Part shown: positions 52,703 through 62,027 of the stretch, piece by piece
Layout: each line of letters starts with the position of its first letter
Numbering within the stretch: position 1 is the stretch's first letter
NCBI GenBank assembly: GCA_905339405.1
Contig: CAJPGC010000029.1
Location: forward strand, 1 to 64,000
Length of the DNA stretch: 64,000 nucleotides
Direction of reading: 5' to 3'
Source: an uncultured bacterium
GTDB lineage: Bacteria > Desulfobacterota > GWC2-55-46
Notes under the pieces: generated by a model
The model's database searches: none
What the model was told of the DNA's origin: nothing
What the model saw: the letters and a program-made list of their open reading frames with translations, nothing else
Made by a program: the position numbers and the translations under genes

Positions 52703-52750
52703 TTTTTAGGGGTTGAGGCACAAACAAATTATCTCAGGCAGGATTAAAAG

Positions 52751-53599
52751 TCAAGGCAAGGTTCCGGAGTTTTTCTGCCCGCCCGCCCTTTGATAAAGGG
52801 CTGCCGCCAAAGTACTGAATTCATTGAGGTCAAGGGTCTCTCCGCGTCTTCCCGGGTCTATCCCGGCCTCCTTGATCGCCTCAAGCGTATCAGCCTTCGG
52901 GAGCCCCAGGGAAGAGAGCGAATTAAGGAGGGTCTTTCTCCTCGTTGAAAAAGCGCTCCTTACGACGGCCCTGAAGAATTTTTCGTCGTCCATCTTTATC
53001 TTCGGCTCGTCGAGAACGCGGAAGCTGACGACGCTGGAGTCGACCTTCGGTTTGGGCGTAAACAAATGCGCCGGGACGTCGAATTCCCTTTTTACGTCGG
53101 TGAAGGCCTGCGACAGGACCGAAAGGTTCCCGTAGTCGCGGCTTCCCGGCCCGGCGGCTATCCTCACTGCCACCTCCTTCTGGAACATCAGCACCATTAT
53201 GGAGAAGGCGGCCCTTTCAGTGAGTAGCCTTGAAAGGAGCGGGCCTGATATGTAGTAGGGAAGGTTGGCGACGAGCTTGAAGCGCCCCCCCAGCTCCTTT
53301 GCCAGAGAAGTATAGGAAGTCTTGAGCGCGTCAGAGTGTATTATTGTCAGGTCTTCGCCAGCAAAACGCGACCTGAGGAGCGGTATGAGGTCGGAATCGA
53401 CCTCTATAGCGGTTACGGACGCCCCGGCATCAAGTAGCTCACGGGTAAGGACACCGGTGCCTGGGCCTATCTCCAGCACGAGGTCGCCTTTTTTGACTCC
53501 CGCTGCCTCGACTATCTTTCTTATGATGTTCCTGTCGTTAAGGAAATGCTGGCCGAACTTTTTCTTGGCCCTCGGCCTGGGAATGCTCTCATCCGTCAT
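52751..53599 (-). CDS. rsmA: 16S rRNA dimethyladenosine transferase
   Basis: 282 residues from the ATG at 53599 (the frame extends to 53710 inside tsaD). KKKFGQHFLNDRNIIRKIVEAA, SAM motif EIGPGTGVLTRELL (43 onward), AIEVDSDL and the catalytic NLPYYISGPLL (112 onward). It dimethylates two adenosines in the 3' helix of 16S rRNA. It starts 2 bases after the tsaD stop. Confidence 0.93.
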   Translation of the reverse strand: MTDESIPRPRAKKKFGQHFLNDRNIIRKIVEAAGVKKGDLVLEIGPGTGVLTRELLDAGASVTAIEVDSDLIPLLRSRFAGEDLTIIHSDALKTSYTSLAKELGGRFKLVANLPYYISGPLLSRLLTERAAFSIMVLMFQKEVAVRIAAGPGSRDYGNLSVLSQAFTDVKREFDVPAHLFTPKPKVDSSVVSFRVLDEPKIKMDDEKFFRAVVRSAFSTRRKTLLNSLSSLGLPKADTLEAIKEAGIDPGRRGETLDLNEFSTLAAALYQRAGGQKNSGTLP

Positions 53600-53601
53600 C
53601 G

Positions 53602-54621
53602 TCAGAAGCCCTCCCAGGTGGGCAGGGCGTTGAGCTCCAGCCCGGCAAAAGAGCCGTTCTCGAGGAGGCGCGTGCCAAGGGAAGCGACCATCGCGGCGTT
53701 GTCGGTGCAATACTTCGGGGCCGGGATGAAGAGCTTCAAGCCCTCTTTCGAGGCCATCTCAGTTAGCCTCGAGCGGAACCTCGAATTGGAAGCCACCCCT
53801 CCGGCCACTACGAGGTCCCTGACCCCGGCATCCCTGCAGGCCCACAGCCCTTTCGTTACGAGGGCGTCTACGACCGCCTCCTGGAAGCTCGCTGCGATGT
53901 CCTTGAGATGGGCTTCTGAAGGCGGCCCCCCAAGCGACCTCACGTGAGTTAGAACGGCCGTCTTGAGCCCGCTGAAGCTGAAGTCGAGGTTGCCCTTGCC
54001 AAGGAGCGGCCTCGGAAAAGTAATTGCCTGTGAGCTGCCTTCTTTCGCCAGCGCGTCTATGACGGCCCCACCGGGGTAGCCGAGCCCGAGGAGTTTCGCG
54101 ACCTTGTCAAAGGCCTCTCCGGCGGAGTCGTCTAGGGTCTGGCCGAGTATCTTGTACTTAGTGTAGTCCTCGAAGTACATGAGGGTCGTGTGCCCTCCAG
54201 AGACTATTAAAGAGACGAACGGGAAGGAAGGGACTTCCCTGTCTTCGCCTTTTTCAGCGAGAAAGGCGGCGTATGGGTGCGACTCTATATGGTTCACGCC
54301 CACAAGCGGAAGGCCCTTTACATATGAAAGGCCCTTGGCGAACGACAGGCCGATGAGGAGCGAGCCGACGAGCCCCGGCCCCTGCGTGACGGCTATACCA
54401 TGTATGTCATCAAGCGAGGCGGCGGCGCGCGCAAGCGCTTCTTCAACTACGGGCACTATCGCCTCGATATGGCTCCTTGAAGCGAGCTCCGGGACCACGC
54501 CGCCGTACCTGGCATGTATCCTGTCCTGCGAGGAGACTACCGAAGAGAGCACGACGCGGCCGTTCTCAACTACCGCTGCGGCCGTGTCGTCGCAGGAAGA
54601 TTCAATTCCCAACACTATCAT
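53602..54621 (-). CDS. tsaD: tRNA threonylcarbamoyladenosine synthase subunit TsaD
   Basis: 339 residues. GIESSCDDTAAAVVENGRVV at the N-terminus, the metal-binding NHIESHPYAAF, VSGGHTTLMYFEDYTKYKILGQTLDDSAGEAFDKVAKLLGLGYPGG and late VVAGGVASNSRFR are the Kae1/TsaD signatures. It transfers the threonylcarbamoyl group to A37 of ANN-decoding tRNAs. Its start overlaps the cysteine desulfurase stop. Confidence 0.95.
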   Translation of the reverse strand: MIVLGIESSCDDTAAAVVENGRVVLSSVVSSQDRIHARYGGVVPELASRSHIEAIVPVVEEALARAAASLDDIHGIAVTQGPGLVGSLLIGLSFAKGLSYVKGLPLVGVNHIESHPYAAFLAEKGEDREVPSFPFVSLIVSGGHTTLMYFEDYTKYKILGQTLDDSAGEAFDKVAKLLGLGYPGGAVIDALAKEGSSQAITFPRPLLGKGNLDFSFSGLKTAVLTHVRSLGGPPSEAHLKDIAASFQEAVVDALVTKGLWACRDAGVRDLVVAGGVASNSRFRSRLTEMASKEGLKLFIPAPKYCTDNAAMVASLGTRLLENGSFAGLELNALPTWEGF

Positions 54622-55739
54622 GCGATGGCCCTTATCGCCCTGAGGAACACTTCAATGTCCTGAGCCGTGTTGAAATATCCCGGGCTTACCCTTGCGGCCC
54701 CGTCCGGGAAGGTGCCGGAGAGCCTGTGGGCCTCCGGGGCGCAATGCGTGCCGCACCTTATCATTATCCCCGCCTCGTCGTCGAGCCGGAGACCCACTTC
54801 GGCAGGCTTTTTCCCTTCGACGTTGAATGACACGAGGGCCGCGCGCTTCGAGGCCTCAAGCGGCCCGATTACGCTTACGCCTTTGATGGAAGCGAGCCCA
54901 CTAAGAACGGCCTCCACGAGGCCTTCTTCCTTTTCGCGGACACGCTCGACCTTCTCTTCGAGAAGAAAACTTACCCCTGCCCCAAGCCCGCCAATGCCGG
55001 GGGTATTCATCGTACCAGCTTCGAGCGCCTCGGGCATCTCAAGGGGGCTTCCAGCCTCACCGGTGCCGCCGTCGACGAGCGGGGCGGCCTCGATGCCTTC
55101 GCCCAGGTACAAAAAGCCGGTGCCCTGCGGGCCGAATAGCGCCTTGTGCCCGGTGGCAGCGAGTATGTCAACTCCCATCGCGGTCACGTCAAAAGGCATG
55201 GCCCCGATTGTCTGCGCCCCATCGACCATGAAAAGCGCCCCCTTTGACCGGCAGGCTTTCCCGATGCCGCCAATGGGCTGTATCGTCCCGAAGACGTTGG
55301 AGGCGTGGGATACGCAGACCATCTTCGTGTTCTTCTTTATCGCGGCCTCGATGTCGCGGGGCCTCAAAAAGCCTTCCCTGTCCGGGGATACTTTCGTGAC
55401 CTCGACGCCGAGGGATTCAAGCCTTGCAAGGGATTTTACGACGGAGTTATGCTCGAAGGCCGATGTGACGACATGGTCGCCAGGCTTCAACAGCCCCTTG
55501 AGGCCGGTGTTTATGGCCTCGGTTGCGTTCTTTGTGAAGGCGACCCTTCCGGAATCGGGCGCGCCTATGAGAGAAGCGACAGACTCTCTGGCGCCAAAGA
55601 CGACCCTTGCGGCCTCTATTGCCATCGTATGGCTGGAGCGTCCTGGGTTGCCGCCTATAGTCCGGAGGACCTCGTCTATCCTCTCATAGACCCTGGGCGG
55701 CTTGGGGAATGAAGTCGCTGCGTTGTCGAGGTATATCAT
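54618..55739 (-). CDS. Cysteine desulfurase-type class V aminotransferase
   Basis: 373 residues from MIYLDNAATSFPKPP at 55739 (1 base after the kinase gene's stop; six further codons are possible). The PLP lysine is in AATGHKALFGPQGTGFLY, and the sulfur-relay Cys is in MIRCGTHCAPEAHRLSG. This matches the TIGR01977-type cysteine desulfurase family, related to SufS/CsdA. It releases sulfur from cysteine; the tRNA-modification context (tsaD next door) suggests tRNA thiolation or Fe-S supply, which is inference. Confidence 0.85.
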   Translation of the reverse strand: MIYLDNAATSFPKPPRVYERIDEVLRTIGGNPGRSSHTMAIEAARVVFGARESVASLIGAPDSGRVAFTKNATEAINTGLKGLLKPGDHVVTSAFEHNSVVKSLARLESLGVEVTKVSPDREGFLRPRDIEAAIKKNTKMVCVSHASNVFGTIQPIGGIGKACRSKGALFMVDGAQTIGAMPFDVTAMGVDILAATGHKALFGPQGTGFLYLGEGIEAAPLVDGGTGEAGSPLEMPEALEAGTMNTPGIGGLGAGVSFLLEEKVERVREKEEGLVEAVLSGLASIKGVSVIGPLEASKRAALVSFNVEGKKPAEVGLRLDDEAGIMIRCGTHCAPEAHRLSGTFPDGAARVSPGYFNTAQDIEVFLRAIRAIA

Positions 55740-55740
55740 C

Positions 55741-57699
55741 CTACCTGGCGCCTTCAAGCGCGTTCTTTACGGCCGCGCTGAACTCGGAGACCCTGTATGG
55801 CTTGGCAATGACGCCGGAGAAACCGAACTTTTTGTACTCCGACAATATCATGTCCTTGGAATAGCCGCTCGATACGATGGCCCTGACCTTGGGGTCTATC
55901 TCCATGAGCTTTTGCATCGTCTCCTTGCCGCCCATGCCGCCGGGGACGGTAAGGTCGAGTATCACGAGGTCGAAGGGACGCCCTTGGGCCTTCGCGCCGG
56001 AAAAGAGCTCGACAGCCTCTTTGCCTTCGACCGCGAACTCGGCATCATAACCGAGCACATTGAGCATCTCGGAGGCCACGTCCCTTACGAGCTCTTCGTC
56101 GTCCATCACAAGCACCCTTCCCGACCCCTTGCATATCATCTCTTTTTCCTTTCCAGCCGGGTCGGCCTTGGCGGCGGGAAGGTATACGTGGACCAAAGTG
56201 CCTTCCCCCGGCTCTGAGTCTATGCCGATATGCCCCTGGTGCTTCTTTATTATGGAGTAGGTCACGGCCAGGCCGAGCCCGCTCGCCTTCTGTTTCGTTG
56301 TGAAGAACGGGTCAAAGACCTTGGACAGCAGCTTCACGGGTATGCCGAAGCCGCGGTCCTCCACGGTCGTCTTCACGTATTTGCCCGGCTTCAGGGGCAT
56401 CGGCGCGCCTTCGGCGACCTCGATGTTCTCGGCGCTTATCTTCACTGCCCCGCCATCTGGCATCGACTGCATCGAGTTCAGGATGATGTTGTTCAACGCC
56501 TGAGAAAGCTGGCCCTGGTCGGCCTCCACCGGCCAGAGCCCGTCCGGGAAGGAGTAGCCGCAGTTCACGGTCGACCCCCTCAGCACGATATGCGCTGTGT
56601 CCCGTGATATCTGCTCCATCGAGACCGGCTCCTTTACGGGCTGGCCGCCCTTGGAGAAGGTGAGGAGCTGGCGGGTAAGCCCCTTTGTCCTGAGGGCCGC
56701 CTTTTCAATCTCGTCGAGCATCTCGGCGACTTTTTCGCCTGGCCTGCAGTAGGTCTTGGCGACCGAAACGTTGCCGAGCACGCCGAGAAGGAGGTTGTTG
56801 AAATCGTGGGCTATGCCTCCGGCAAGGACGCCGATGGAGTCGAGCTTTTGGGCCTTCAGTATCTCGGCCTCCATTTTCCTGTGCTCGGTCACGTCCTGGA
56901 CGGTGCCCGCCATGCGTACCGGCCTGCCTTCGGCGTCGCACATGACGGCCGCCCTCTCGTGGACTATCCTCTCAGCGCCGTCCGGGCGCACTATCCTGTG
57001 GCTTATCTCGTACGCCCTGTGGTTCGCAAGGGCGTCCCGCACTGAAAGCTCCACGGCGGCCCTGTCGTCGGGGTGGACATAAGTGAGAAAAGATTCGTAA
57101 GTCGCGCCGAACTCCTGGGGCTTGAGGCCGAATATCCTGTAGACCTCGTCCGACCAGTAAAGGCCGTTGCCCGTTATGTCCCAGTTCCAGTTGCCGATGT
57201 GGGCCATTGCCTGGGCTTCCCTGAGGCGCTCGTCGCTCTTCCTCAACTCCTCTTCGGCGCGCTTTCTTTCCGTTATGTCGGTCGATATGCCGCAGATGGC
57301 GCCGGGCAAGCCCGGTATCGGGAACTTGACCGTGAAATACGTATGCAGCTTGCCGTCAGGCTCAAGGGCCACGTCCTCGAACTCGAGGGCCCTTCCGGCC
57401 TCAAGGACCTGCCTGTCGTTCGCCCTGAAAGTATCGGCTATCTCCTTGGGGAAAATGTCGTGGTCGGTCTTGCCCACGACCTTGCCCCCCTTGAACCGCT
57501 CTGCGTAGTACCTGTTCATGAACAGGAACCTGCCGCCGGAGTCCTTGATGTATATGACGGAATGGGAGTTGTCTATTATGGCCTGCAGGAGGTCCATGCC
57601 GTTCATCCCGCCTCCGCCGTCCATCGCGCCTTCGCCGAGCCTCGCCTTGAGCGAGTCTATCTCGGCCAGCAGTTCATCTTTCGTCCTTTTGTCTTCCAT
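55741..57699 (-). CDS. Hybrid PAS histidine kinase with C-terminal receiver
   Basis: 652 residues. A short coiled coil, PAS (about 35-145), PAS with PAC (about 160-275), HisKA-like dimerisation with His298 in AGGIAHDFNNLLLG, HATPase (NNIILNSMQ; VEDRGFGIP; GLGLAVTYSIIKKH) and a receiver (VLVMDDEELV with phospho-acceptor Asp582 in LVILDLTVPG). No membrane helix, so it is a soluble sensor. No separate response regulator or output domain is adjacent; the receiver may act as a phosphate sink or pass phosphate to a distant HPt. Downstream of comM by 12 bases. Confidence 0.9.
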   Translation of the reverse strand: MEDKRTKDELLAEIDSLKARLGEGAMDGGGGMNGMDLLQAIIDNSHSVIYIKDSGGRFLFMNRYYAERFKGGKVVGKTDHDIFPKEIADTFRANDRQVLEAGRALEFEDVALEPDGKLHTYFTVKFPIPGLPGAICGISTDITERKRAEEELRKSDERLREAQAMAHIGNWNWDITGNGLYWSDEVYRIFGLKPQEFGATYESFLTYVHPDDRAAVELSVRDALANHRAYEISHRIVRPDGAERIVHERAAVMCDAEGRPVRMAGTVQDVTEHRKMEAEILKAQKLDSIGVLAGGIAHDFNNLLLGVLGNVSVAKTYCRPGEKVAEMLDEIEKAALRTKGLTRQLLTFSKGGQPVKEPVSMEQISRDTAHIVLRGSTVNCGYSFPDGLWPVEADQGQLSQALNNIILNSMQSMPDGGAVKISAENIEVAEGAPMPLKPGKYVKTTVEDRGFGIPVKLLSKVFDPFFTTKQKASGLGLAVTYSIIKKHQGHIGIDSEPGEGTLVHVYLPAAKADPAGKEKEMICKGSGRVLVMDDEELVRDVASEMLNVLGYDAEFAVEGKEAVELFSGAKAQGRPFDLVILDLTVPGGMGGKETMQKLMEIDPKVRAIVSSGYSKDMILSEYKKFGFSGVIAKPYRVSEFSAAVKNALEGAR

Positions 57700-57711
57700 A
57701 ACGTTCTCTCT

Positions 57712-59238
57712 TTATACTAGTTGCCTGTCCAGGCTTCTGTACTGTATCGCCTCGGAGAGGTGCTGCGGGCCGATGTCGGCCGCGCCGTCCAGGTCCGCTA
57801 TCGTCCTGGCCACCTTCAGCACGCGCGTATAGGCGCGCGCCGACAGTCCGAGCCTTTCTACCGCCTTCTCGATGAGCCTCGTGGCGTCCGCCTTCAGGGC
57901 GCAGTGTTTTTTCATGAGCCTTGCCGGGAGCTGGCTGTTCGAATGTATGGCGCTCCCGGCAAAACGCTCCGCCTGCACGCGCCTTGCCGCGTCGACCCTT
58001 TTCTTGATGGCTCCCGAGCCCTCGCCGCTCCGTTCGCCGGAAAGCTCCTTGAACCTCACGGCTGGCACTTCGCAATGTATGTCTATCCTGTCCAGCAAGG
58101 GCCCCGATATCTTCGACCTGTAGTGCAGGACCTGCATGGGGGTGCAGACGCATTCCTTGTGAGCGTCCCCAAAGAAACCGCACGGACAGGGGTTCATTGC
58201 GCCGATCAGCATGAAGTCCGCAGGGTACGTAAGAGACATTGCAGCCCTCGCGATAGTCACCTTGCCGTCCTCGAGCGGCTGGCGGAGGACCTCAAGGACG
58301 TTCTTCCTGAACTCCGGCAGCTCGTCGAGGAAAAGCACCCCGTTGTGCGCCAGGCTCACTTCCCCGGGCCTCGGCACCCGTCCGCCGCCGATGAGCCCTG
58401 CGTCGGATATCGTATGGTGCGGCGACCTGAACGGCCTTTCGGCCACCAGCGCGGAGCCGGTCTCGAGCGCGCCCGCCACGCTGTGTATCTTAGTAGTTTC
58501 TATGGCCTCTTCGAGGGTCATGTCCGGCAGTATCGTCGGGAACCTCTTGGCGAGCATCGTCTTGCCCGAGCCCGGTGGGCCTATCATGAGGACGTTGTGG
58601 CCTCCTGCGGCCGCTACCTCGAGCACCCTTTTGACGTGCTCCTGCCCCCTTACGTCGGATATGTCCAGCTGGGTCTCGGCCCTGTCCGAAAAGCGCGCCG
58701 CCGAGTCCGTCCTGAAGGGGGCAAGGGCGGCGTTCCCGTTTATGAACTCGATGAGCTCCGAGAGGCTGGCCACACCGTAGACTTCCGCACCGTCGACTAT
58801 GGCGGCCTCGCTCCTGTTCTCGACCGGGAGGACGAGCTTTTTGCCCGTGTTCCTGGCGAGCACCGCAACCGAAAGGGCCCCCCTGGCGGGCCTTATGCCT
58901 CCGTCAAGGGAAAGCTCGCCCAGGATGAGGTAATCCTCGAGGTCCTCGGCGGTGACTACGCCCTCGGCCTTCAGGATGCCTACGGCTACAGGCAGGTCGA
59001 AAGTCGTGCCTTCTTTCTTTATATCGGCTGGCGCGAGGTTTACAGTTATTTTTTTTGCGGGGAGGTTGTAACCGGAATTTTTTATCGCCGACCTGACCCT
59101 GTCCTTGCTCTCTTTGACGGCATTGTCCGGAAGCCCCACCGTAGAAAAAGAGGGCAGGCCCCTCGAGATGTCGACCTCCACCATCACCTGGAAGGCGTCT
59201 ATGCCGAGCGTCGAAGCGGTTAGTACCCTGGCGAGCAT
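57712..59238 (-). CDS. comM: YifB/ComM-family Mg-chelatase-like AAA+ ATPase
   Basis: 508 residues from MLARVLTASTLGIDAFQVMVEVD at 59238, the canonical family start (11 more codons are open). N-terminal ChlI/Lon-protease-like domain, then AAA+ with Walker A GPPGSGKT (220-227), Walker B VLFLDELPEF and a four-Cys zinc-like loop in the GAMNPCPCGFFGDAHKECVC segment. In competent bacteria ComM is a helicase that promotes branch migration during transformation; many non-competent bacteria also carry it. Confidence 0.9.
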   Translation of the reverse strand: MLARVLTASTLGIDAFQVMVEVDISRGLPSFSTVGLPDNAVKESKDRVRSAIKNSGYNLPAKKITVNLAPADIKKEGTTFDLPVAVGILKAEGVVTAEDLEDYLILGELSLDGGIRPARGALSVAVLARNTGKKLVLPVENRSEAAIVDGAEVYGVASLSELIEFINGNAALAPFRTDSAARFSDRAETQLDISDVRGQEHVKRVLEVAAAGGHNVLMIGPPGSGKTMLAKRFPTILPDMTLEEAIETTKIHSVAGALETGSALVAERPFRSPHHTISDAGLIGGGRVPRPGEVSLAHNGVLFLDELPEFRKNVLEVLRQPLEDGKVTIARAAMSLTYPADFMLIGAMNPCPCGFFGDAHKECVCTPMQVLHYRSKISGPLLDRIDIHCEVPAVRFKELSGERSGEGSGAIKKRVDAARRVQAERFAGSAIHSNSQLPARLMKKHCALKADATRLIEKAVERLGLSARAYTRVLKVARTIADLDGAADIGPQHLSEAIQYRSLDRQLV

Positions 59239-59346
59239 TCGGAACGCCCCAATCGTCGTTTTTTGGCCCATGCCTCAGATGGCGTCGGCCACCGTGAAAA
59301 CATGATAGCAGGAATCGGTTTGCGCTACAAATGGAATAATTCCAAA

Positions 59347-60648
59347 TTATCTTTTCGGGCTTTCCCTTAGGCTTTCGCGGAAATGCGCCTCTACGTTGTC
59401 CATTGCGCAAAAGCTTCCGCACATGGTGCACGTGTCCGCTTCCAGAGGGGCGCGGCTGTCCCTTATCTGCCTTGCCTGCTCCCCGAAAAGGCCGTGCTTG
59501 AACTGCTCTTCCCACTTTAGATCGCGCCTGGCTTTGGCCATGTCGCGGTCCCTGTCCTTGCGGCCGAGCTTGACCATGTCGCCGACGTGGGCCGCCACCC
59601 TGGCCGCACGGACGCCCTCGACTACGTCTTTTTCGTCGGGCAGGGCGAGATGTTCGGCCGGGGTCACGTAGCAGATGAGGTCAGCGCCGTACCTTGCGGC
59701 CTCGGCGGCACCTATCGCAGCCGATATATGGTCGTACCCGGCGGCTATGTCGGTAGTGAGCGGGCCGAGCACGTAGAACGGGGCATCCCCGCTCATCCTC
59801 TTCTGGAGCTTCACGTTGGCCTCGATATCGTCGAGCGGCAGGTGGCCGGGCCCTTCGCACATCGTCTGGCAGCCCATCTTTCTGCCGATTTCGGCGAGCT
59901 CGCAGTTTATGAGGAGCTCCTGGACCTGCGCCCTGTCGAGGCTGTCATGGACCGCGCCCGCGCGGAGCCCGTTGCCGAGGCTAAGGACGCAGTCGTACTT
60001 CCTCAATATCTCGACGACCCTGTCGAACTTCTCGTAAAGAGGATTTTCCCTGTTGTTGCTGAGCATCCAGCCGACCATGTACGACCCGCCCCTTGAGACT
60101 AAGCCGCCGTAACGGTAGCCCTGCTTCCGGAGCCGCTCTATGGTAAGCCTGTTTATGCCGCAGTGGACAGCCATGAACGATATGCCGTCGGCGCACTGCC
60201 TCTCGAGCACGTCGAAGAGGAGCTCTTCGGGCATCTTGTTGGGGTCGTGGTACTTCTCTATGGCCTCCTTGAAGGCCTGGTAGAGAGGCACGCTGCCAAC
60301 CGGCAGGCTTACCGCCGAGAGAACCTCTTTTCTTATGGAGTCAAGATCTCCTCCAACGGAAAGCTCCATCAGGGTGTCAGCTCCGGCGGCCTGTGCCGCG
60401 AGGGCCTTGCTGACTTCCGCGCCGGGGTCGATGATGTCCGAGGAAGTGCCTATGCTCGCATTTACCTTGGTGCGTAGCCCCTTGCCTATGCCGACGAACC
60501 TTGAGACCCTGTTTTTGTTGAGGGGGATGACGCACCTGCCCTCTACTATATTTTCAAGGAGCGTGGAAGCCGGAACGCCTTCGGCGGCTGCCACCTCCTT
60601 GACCGCCTCAGTTACTATTCCGTTCATTGCGTCTTTCAGTAAACTCAT
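59347..60648 (-). CDS. ThiC paralogue, likely 5-hydroxybenzimidazole synthase (BzaF-like)
   Basis: 433 residues from the ATG at 60648, which overlaps the cobB-like stop by 4 bases (ATGA). Short ThiC form without the N-terminal extension. NASIGTSSD, MELSVGGDLDSIR, HCGINRL, MCEGPGHLPLDDIEANV and the radical-SAM cluster motif CTMCGSFC near the C-terminus are visible. ThiC makes HMP phosphate for thiamine; BzaF, a close paralogue, converts the same aminoimidazole ribotide to 5-hydroxybenzimidazole, the cobamide lower ligand. Translational coupling to a cobamide operon that includes cobT, and the absence of room for a TPP riboswitch, favour BzaF. A thiamine role cannot be excluded from sequence alone. 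Confidence 0.7.
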   Translation of the reverse strand: MSLLKDAMNGIVTEAVKEVAAAEGVPASTLLENIVEGRCVIPLNKNRVSRFVGIGKGLRTKVNASIGTSSDIIDPGAEVSKALAAQAAGADTLMELSVGGDLDSIRKEVLSAVSLPVGSVPLYQAFKEAIEKYHDPNKMPEELLFDVLERQCADGISFMAVHCGINRLTIERLRKQGYRYGGLVSRGGSYMVGWMLSNNRENPLYEKFDRVVEILRKYDCVLSLGNGLRAGAVHDSLDRAQVQELLINCELAEIGRKMGCQTMCEGPGHLPLDDIEANVKLQKRMSGDAPFYVLGPLTTDIAAGYDHISAAIGAAEAARYGADLICYVTPAEHLALPDEKDVVEGVRAARVAAHVGDMVKLGRKDRDRDMAKARRDLKWEEQFKHGLFGEQARQIRDSRAPLEADTCTMCGSFCAMDNVEAHFRESLRESPKR

Positions 60649-62027
60649 GACTTTCTCCCGCTCATTTTTTCGCAAAGCGCGACAAACCCCGCCGCGAAAG
60701 ACGGGTTTGACGCGAAGTGAAGGTGGATGTAGCTCGCCAGCGCGTTCTTGTAGACAAATCCTTCTTTCATGGGCCCATCCGGCCCGGGGAGAGCGTAAGC
60801 GTACTCCAGCCCCGCTTCCCGGTTCATCTCGGAGTAATGGAACTCGTGCCCCCGTATCTTTCCCTTTTTGAGGAACGGGCATCTTTCAGTTAAAGCGGCT
60901 TCCCTGTAGCCGAGCGCCTTTCTTTTCGAAAGGAGCCTAGTCGTCCACGGGAAGACGCCAGCCATCCTGCTCACTCTTCCCTCGTGCTCTATTGCCTTGC
61001 CCAGGTACATGAGCCCGCCGCACTCCGCGTAGACCGGCATGCCAGCTTCGGCGGCACGCCGTATCCCATCCCTCAAGAGCCTGTTCTCCTCAAGCTGCTT
61101 CGCGTGGAGTTCGGGGTAGCCTCCGCCGATGTATATGCCGCCGATATCCGGCGGCAGGGCCTTGTCAACAAGCGGGCTGAAAGGGACGAGCCCGGCCCCT
61201 AAGGAAACCAGCATATCGAGGTTCTCCCTGTAATAGAACGAGAACGCCCTGTCTTCGGCTACCGCTATCCTGACGCGGGAAGGACAAACAGGTTGAGGGA
61301 TGACGAAATCCAGGGGAGTCTTCGAGCCGCGAATGAGGGCGTCGAGGTTAACAGACGATTCGACCGCGTCCCCGGCCCTTTTGACGAATTCTTTCCATTC
61401 GCCGCCCATGTCCGCAGCCGTCATGAGGCCTAGATGGCGGCTTTCAATGGCAAGGGAGGCGTCCCTCCTTATGCACCCGAGGAGCTTGACCTTCGAACCG
61501 CGAAGCGATTCCTTCAGCATCTTCTCGTGCCGTTCGCTTCCTGTCTTGTTGAAGACGACCCACCTGAGGTCGACCGAAGGGTCGTACGTCTCAAAGCCTT
61601 TGACCACGGCCCCCATGCTCTGAGCGGCCTTCTCCGCGTTGGCAACGAGCAGCACCGGAAGCCCGAGGGACTTTGAAAGATGGGCGGTGGAGCCTTCTCC
61701 CCCTGCCCCGCCCTTGCCGTCAAAGAGGCCCATTACGCCCTCGACCACTGCGCAGCCAGCGCCATCAGAGGCTGAGCTGAAGGTCCTCCGGACGCCTTTT
61801 ACGCCCATCATCCAAGTGTCGAGGTTGTACGAAGGCCTGCCGAGGAGGAGACTGTGGAGGCCCGGGTCTATGTAGTCCGGCCCGGCCTTGAACGGCTGGA
61901 CGACGAGGCCCCTTCTCCTCAGGGCTTCCATCAGTCCGAGTGCGACGAGCGTCTTCCCCGAGCCGCTGGATGTGCCCGAGACCACGAAGGCTGGCAGCGT
62001 GCGGGTCTTTTTCCTTCCGGCCATCAA
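60645..62027 (-). CDS. cobB: Cobyrinate a,c-diamide synthase
   Basis: 460 residues. N-terminal ATP-binding VVSGTSSGSGKTLVALGLMEALRRRGL, then a class I glutamine amidotransferase domain with GGIYIGGGYPELHAKQL and the catalytic Cys in VYAECGGLMYLGKAI; a His in RGHEFHYSEM completes the triad. It amidates the a and c side chains of cobyrinate (CbiA/CobB family). The start overlaps the phosphatase stop by 4 bases. Confidence 0.93.
   Translation of the reverse strand: MMAGRKKTRTLPAFVVSGTSSGSGKTLVALGLMEALRRRGLVVQPFKAGPDYIDPGLHSLLLGRPSYNLDTWMMGVKGVRRTFSSASDGAGCAVVEGVMGLFDGKGGAGGEGSTAHLSKSLGLPVLLVANAEKAAQSMGAVVKGFETYDPSVDLRWVVFNKTGSERHEKMLKESLRGSKVKLLGCIRRDASLAIESRHLGLMTAADMGGEWKEFVKRAGDAVESSVNLDALIRGSKTPLDFVIPQPVCPSRVRIAVAEDRAFSFYYRENLDMLVSLGAGLVPFSPLVDKALPPDIGGIYIGGGYPELHAKQLEENRLLRDGIRRAAEAGMPVYAECGGLMYLGKAIEHEGRVSRMAGVFPWTTRLLSKRKALGYREAALTERCPFLKKGKIRGHEFHYSEMNREAGLEYAYALPGPDGPMKEGFVYKNALASYIHLHFASNPSFAAGFVALCEKMSGRKS

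Noticed and set aside
57721-59223. 500-codon plus-strand open frame
   Set aside because: Exactly antisense to comM; the minus-strand frame has full AAA+ motifs.
60649-60900. TPP riboswitch upstream of the ThiC-like gene
   Set aside because: The upstream sequence is the coding end of the cobB-like gene, overlapping by 4 bases; no leader exists.
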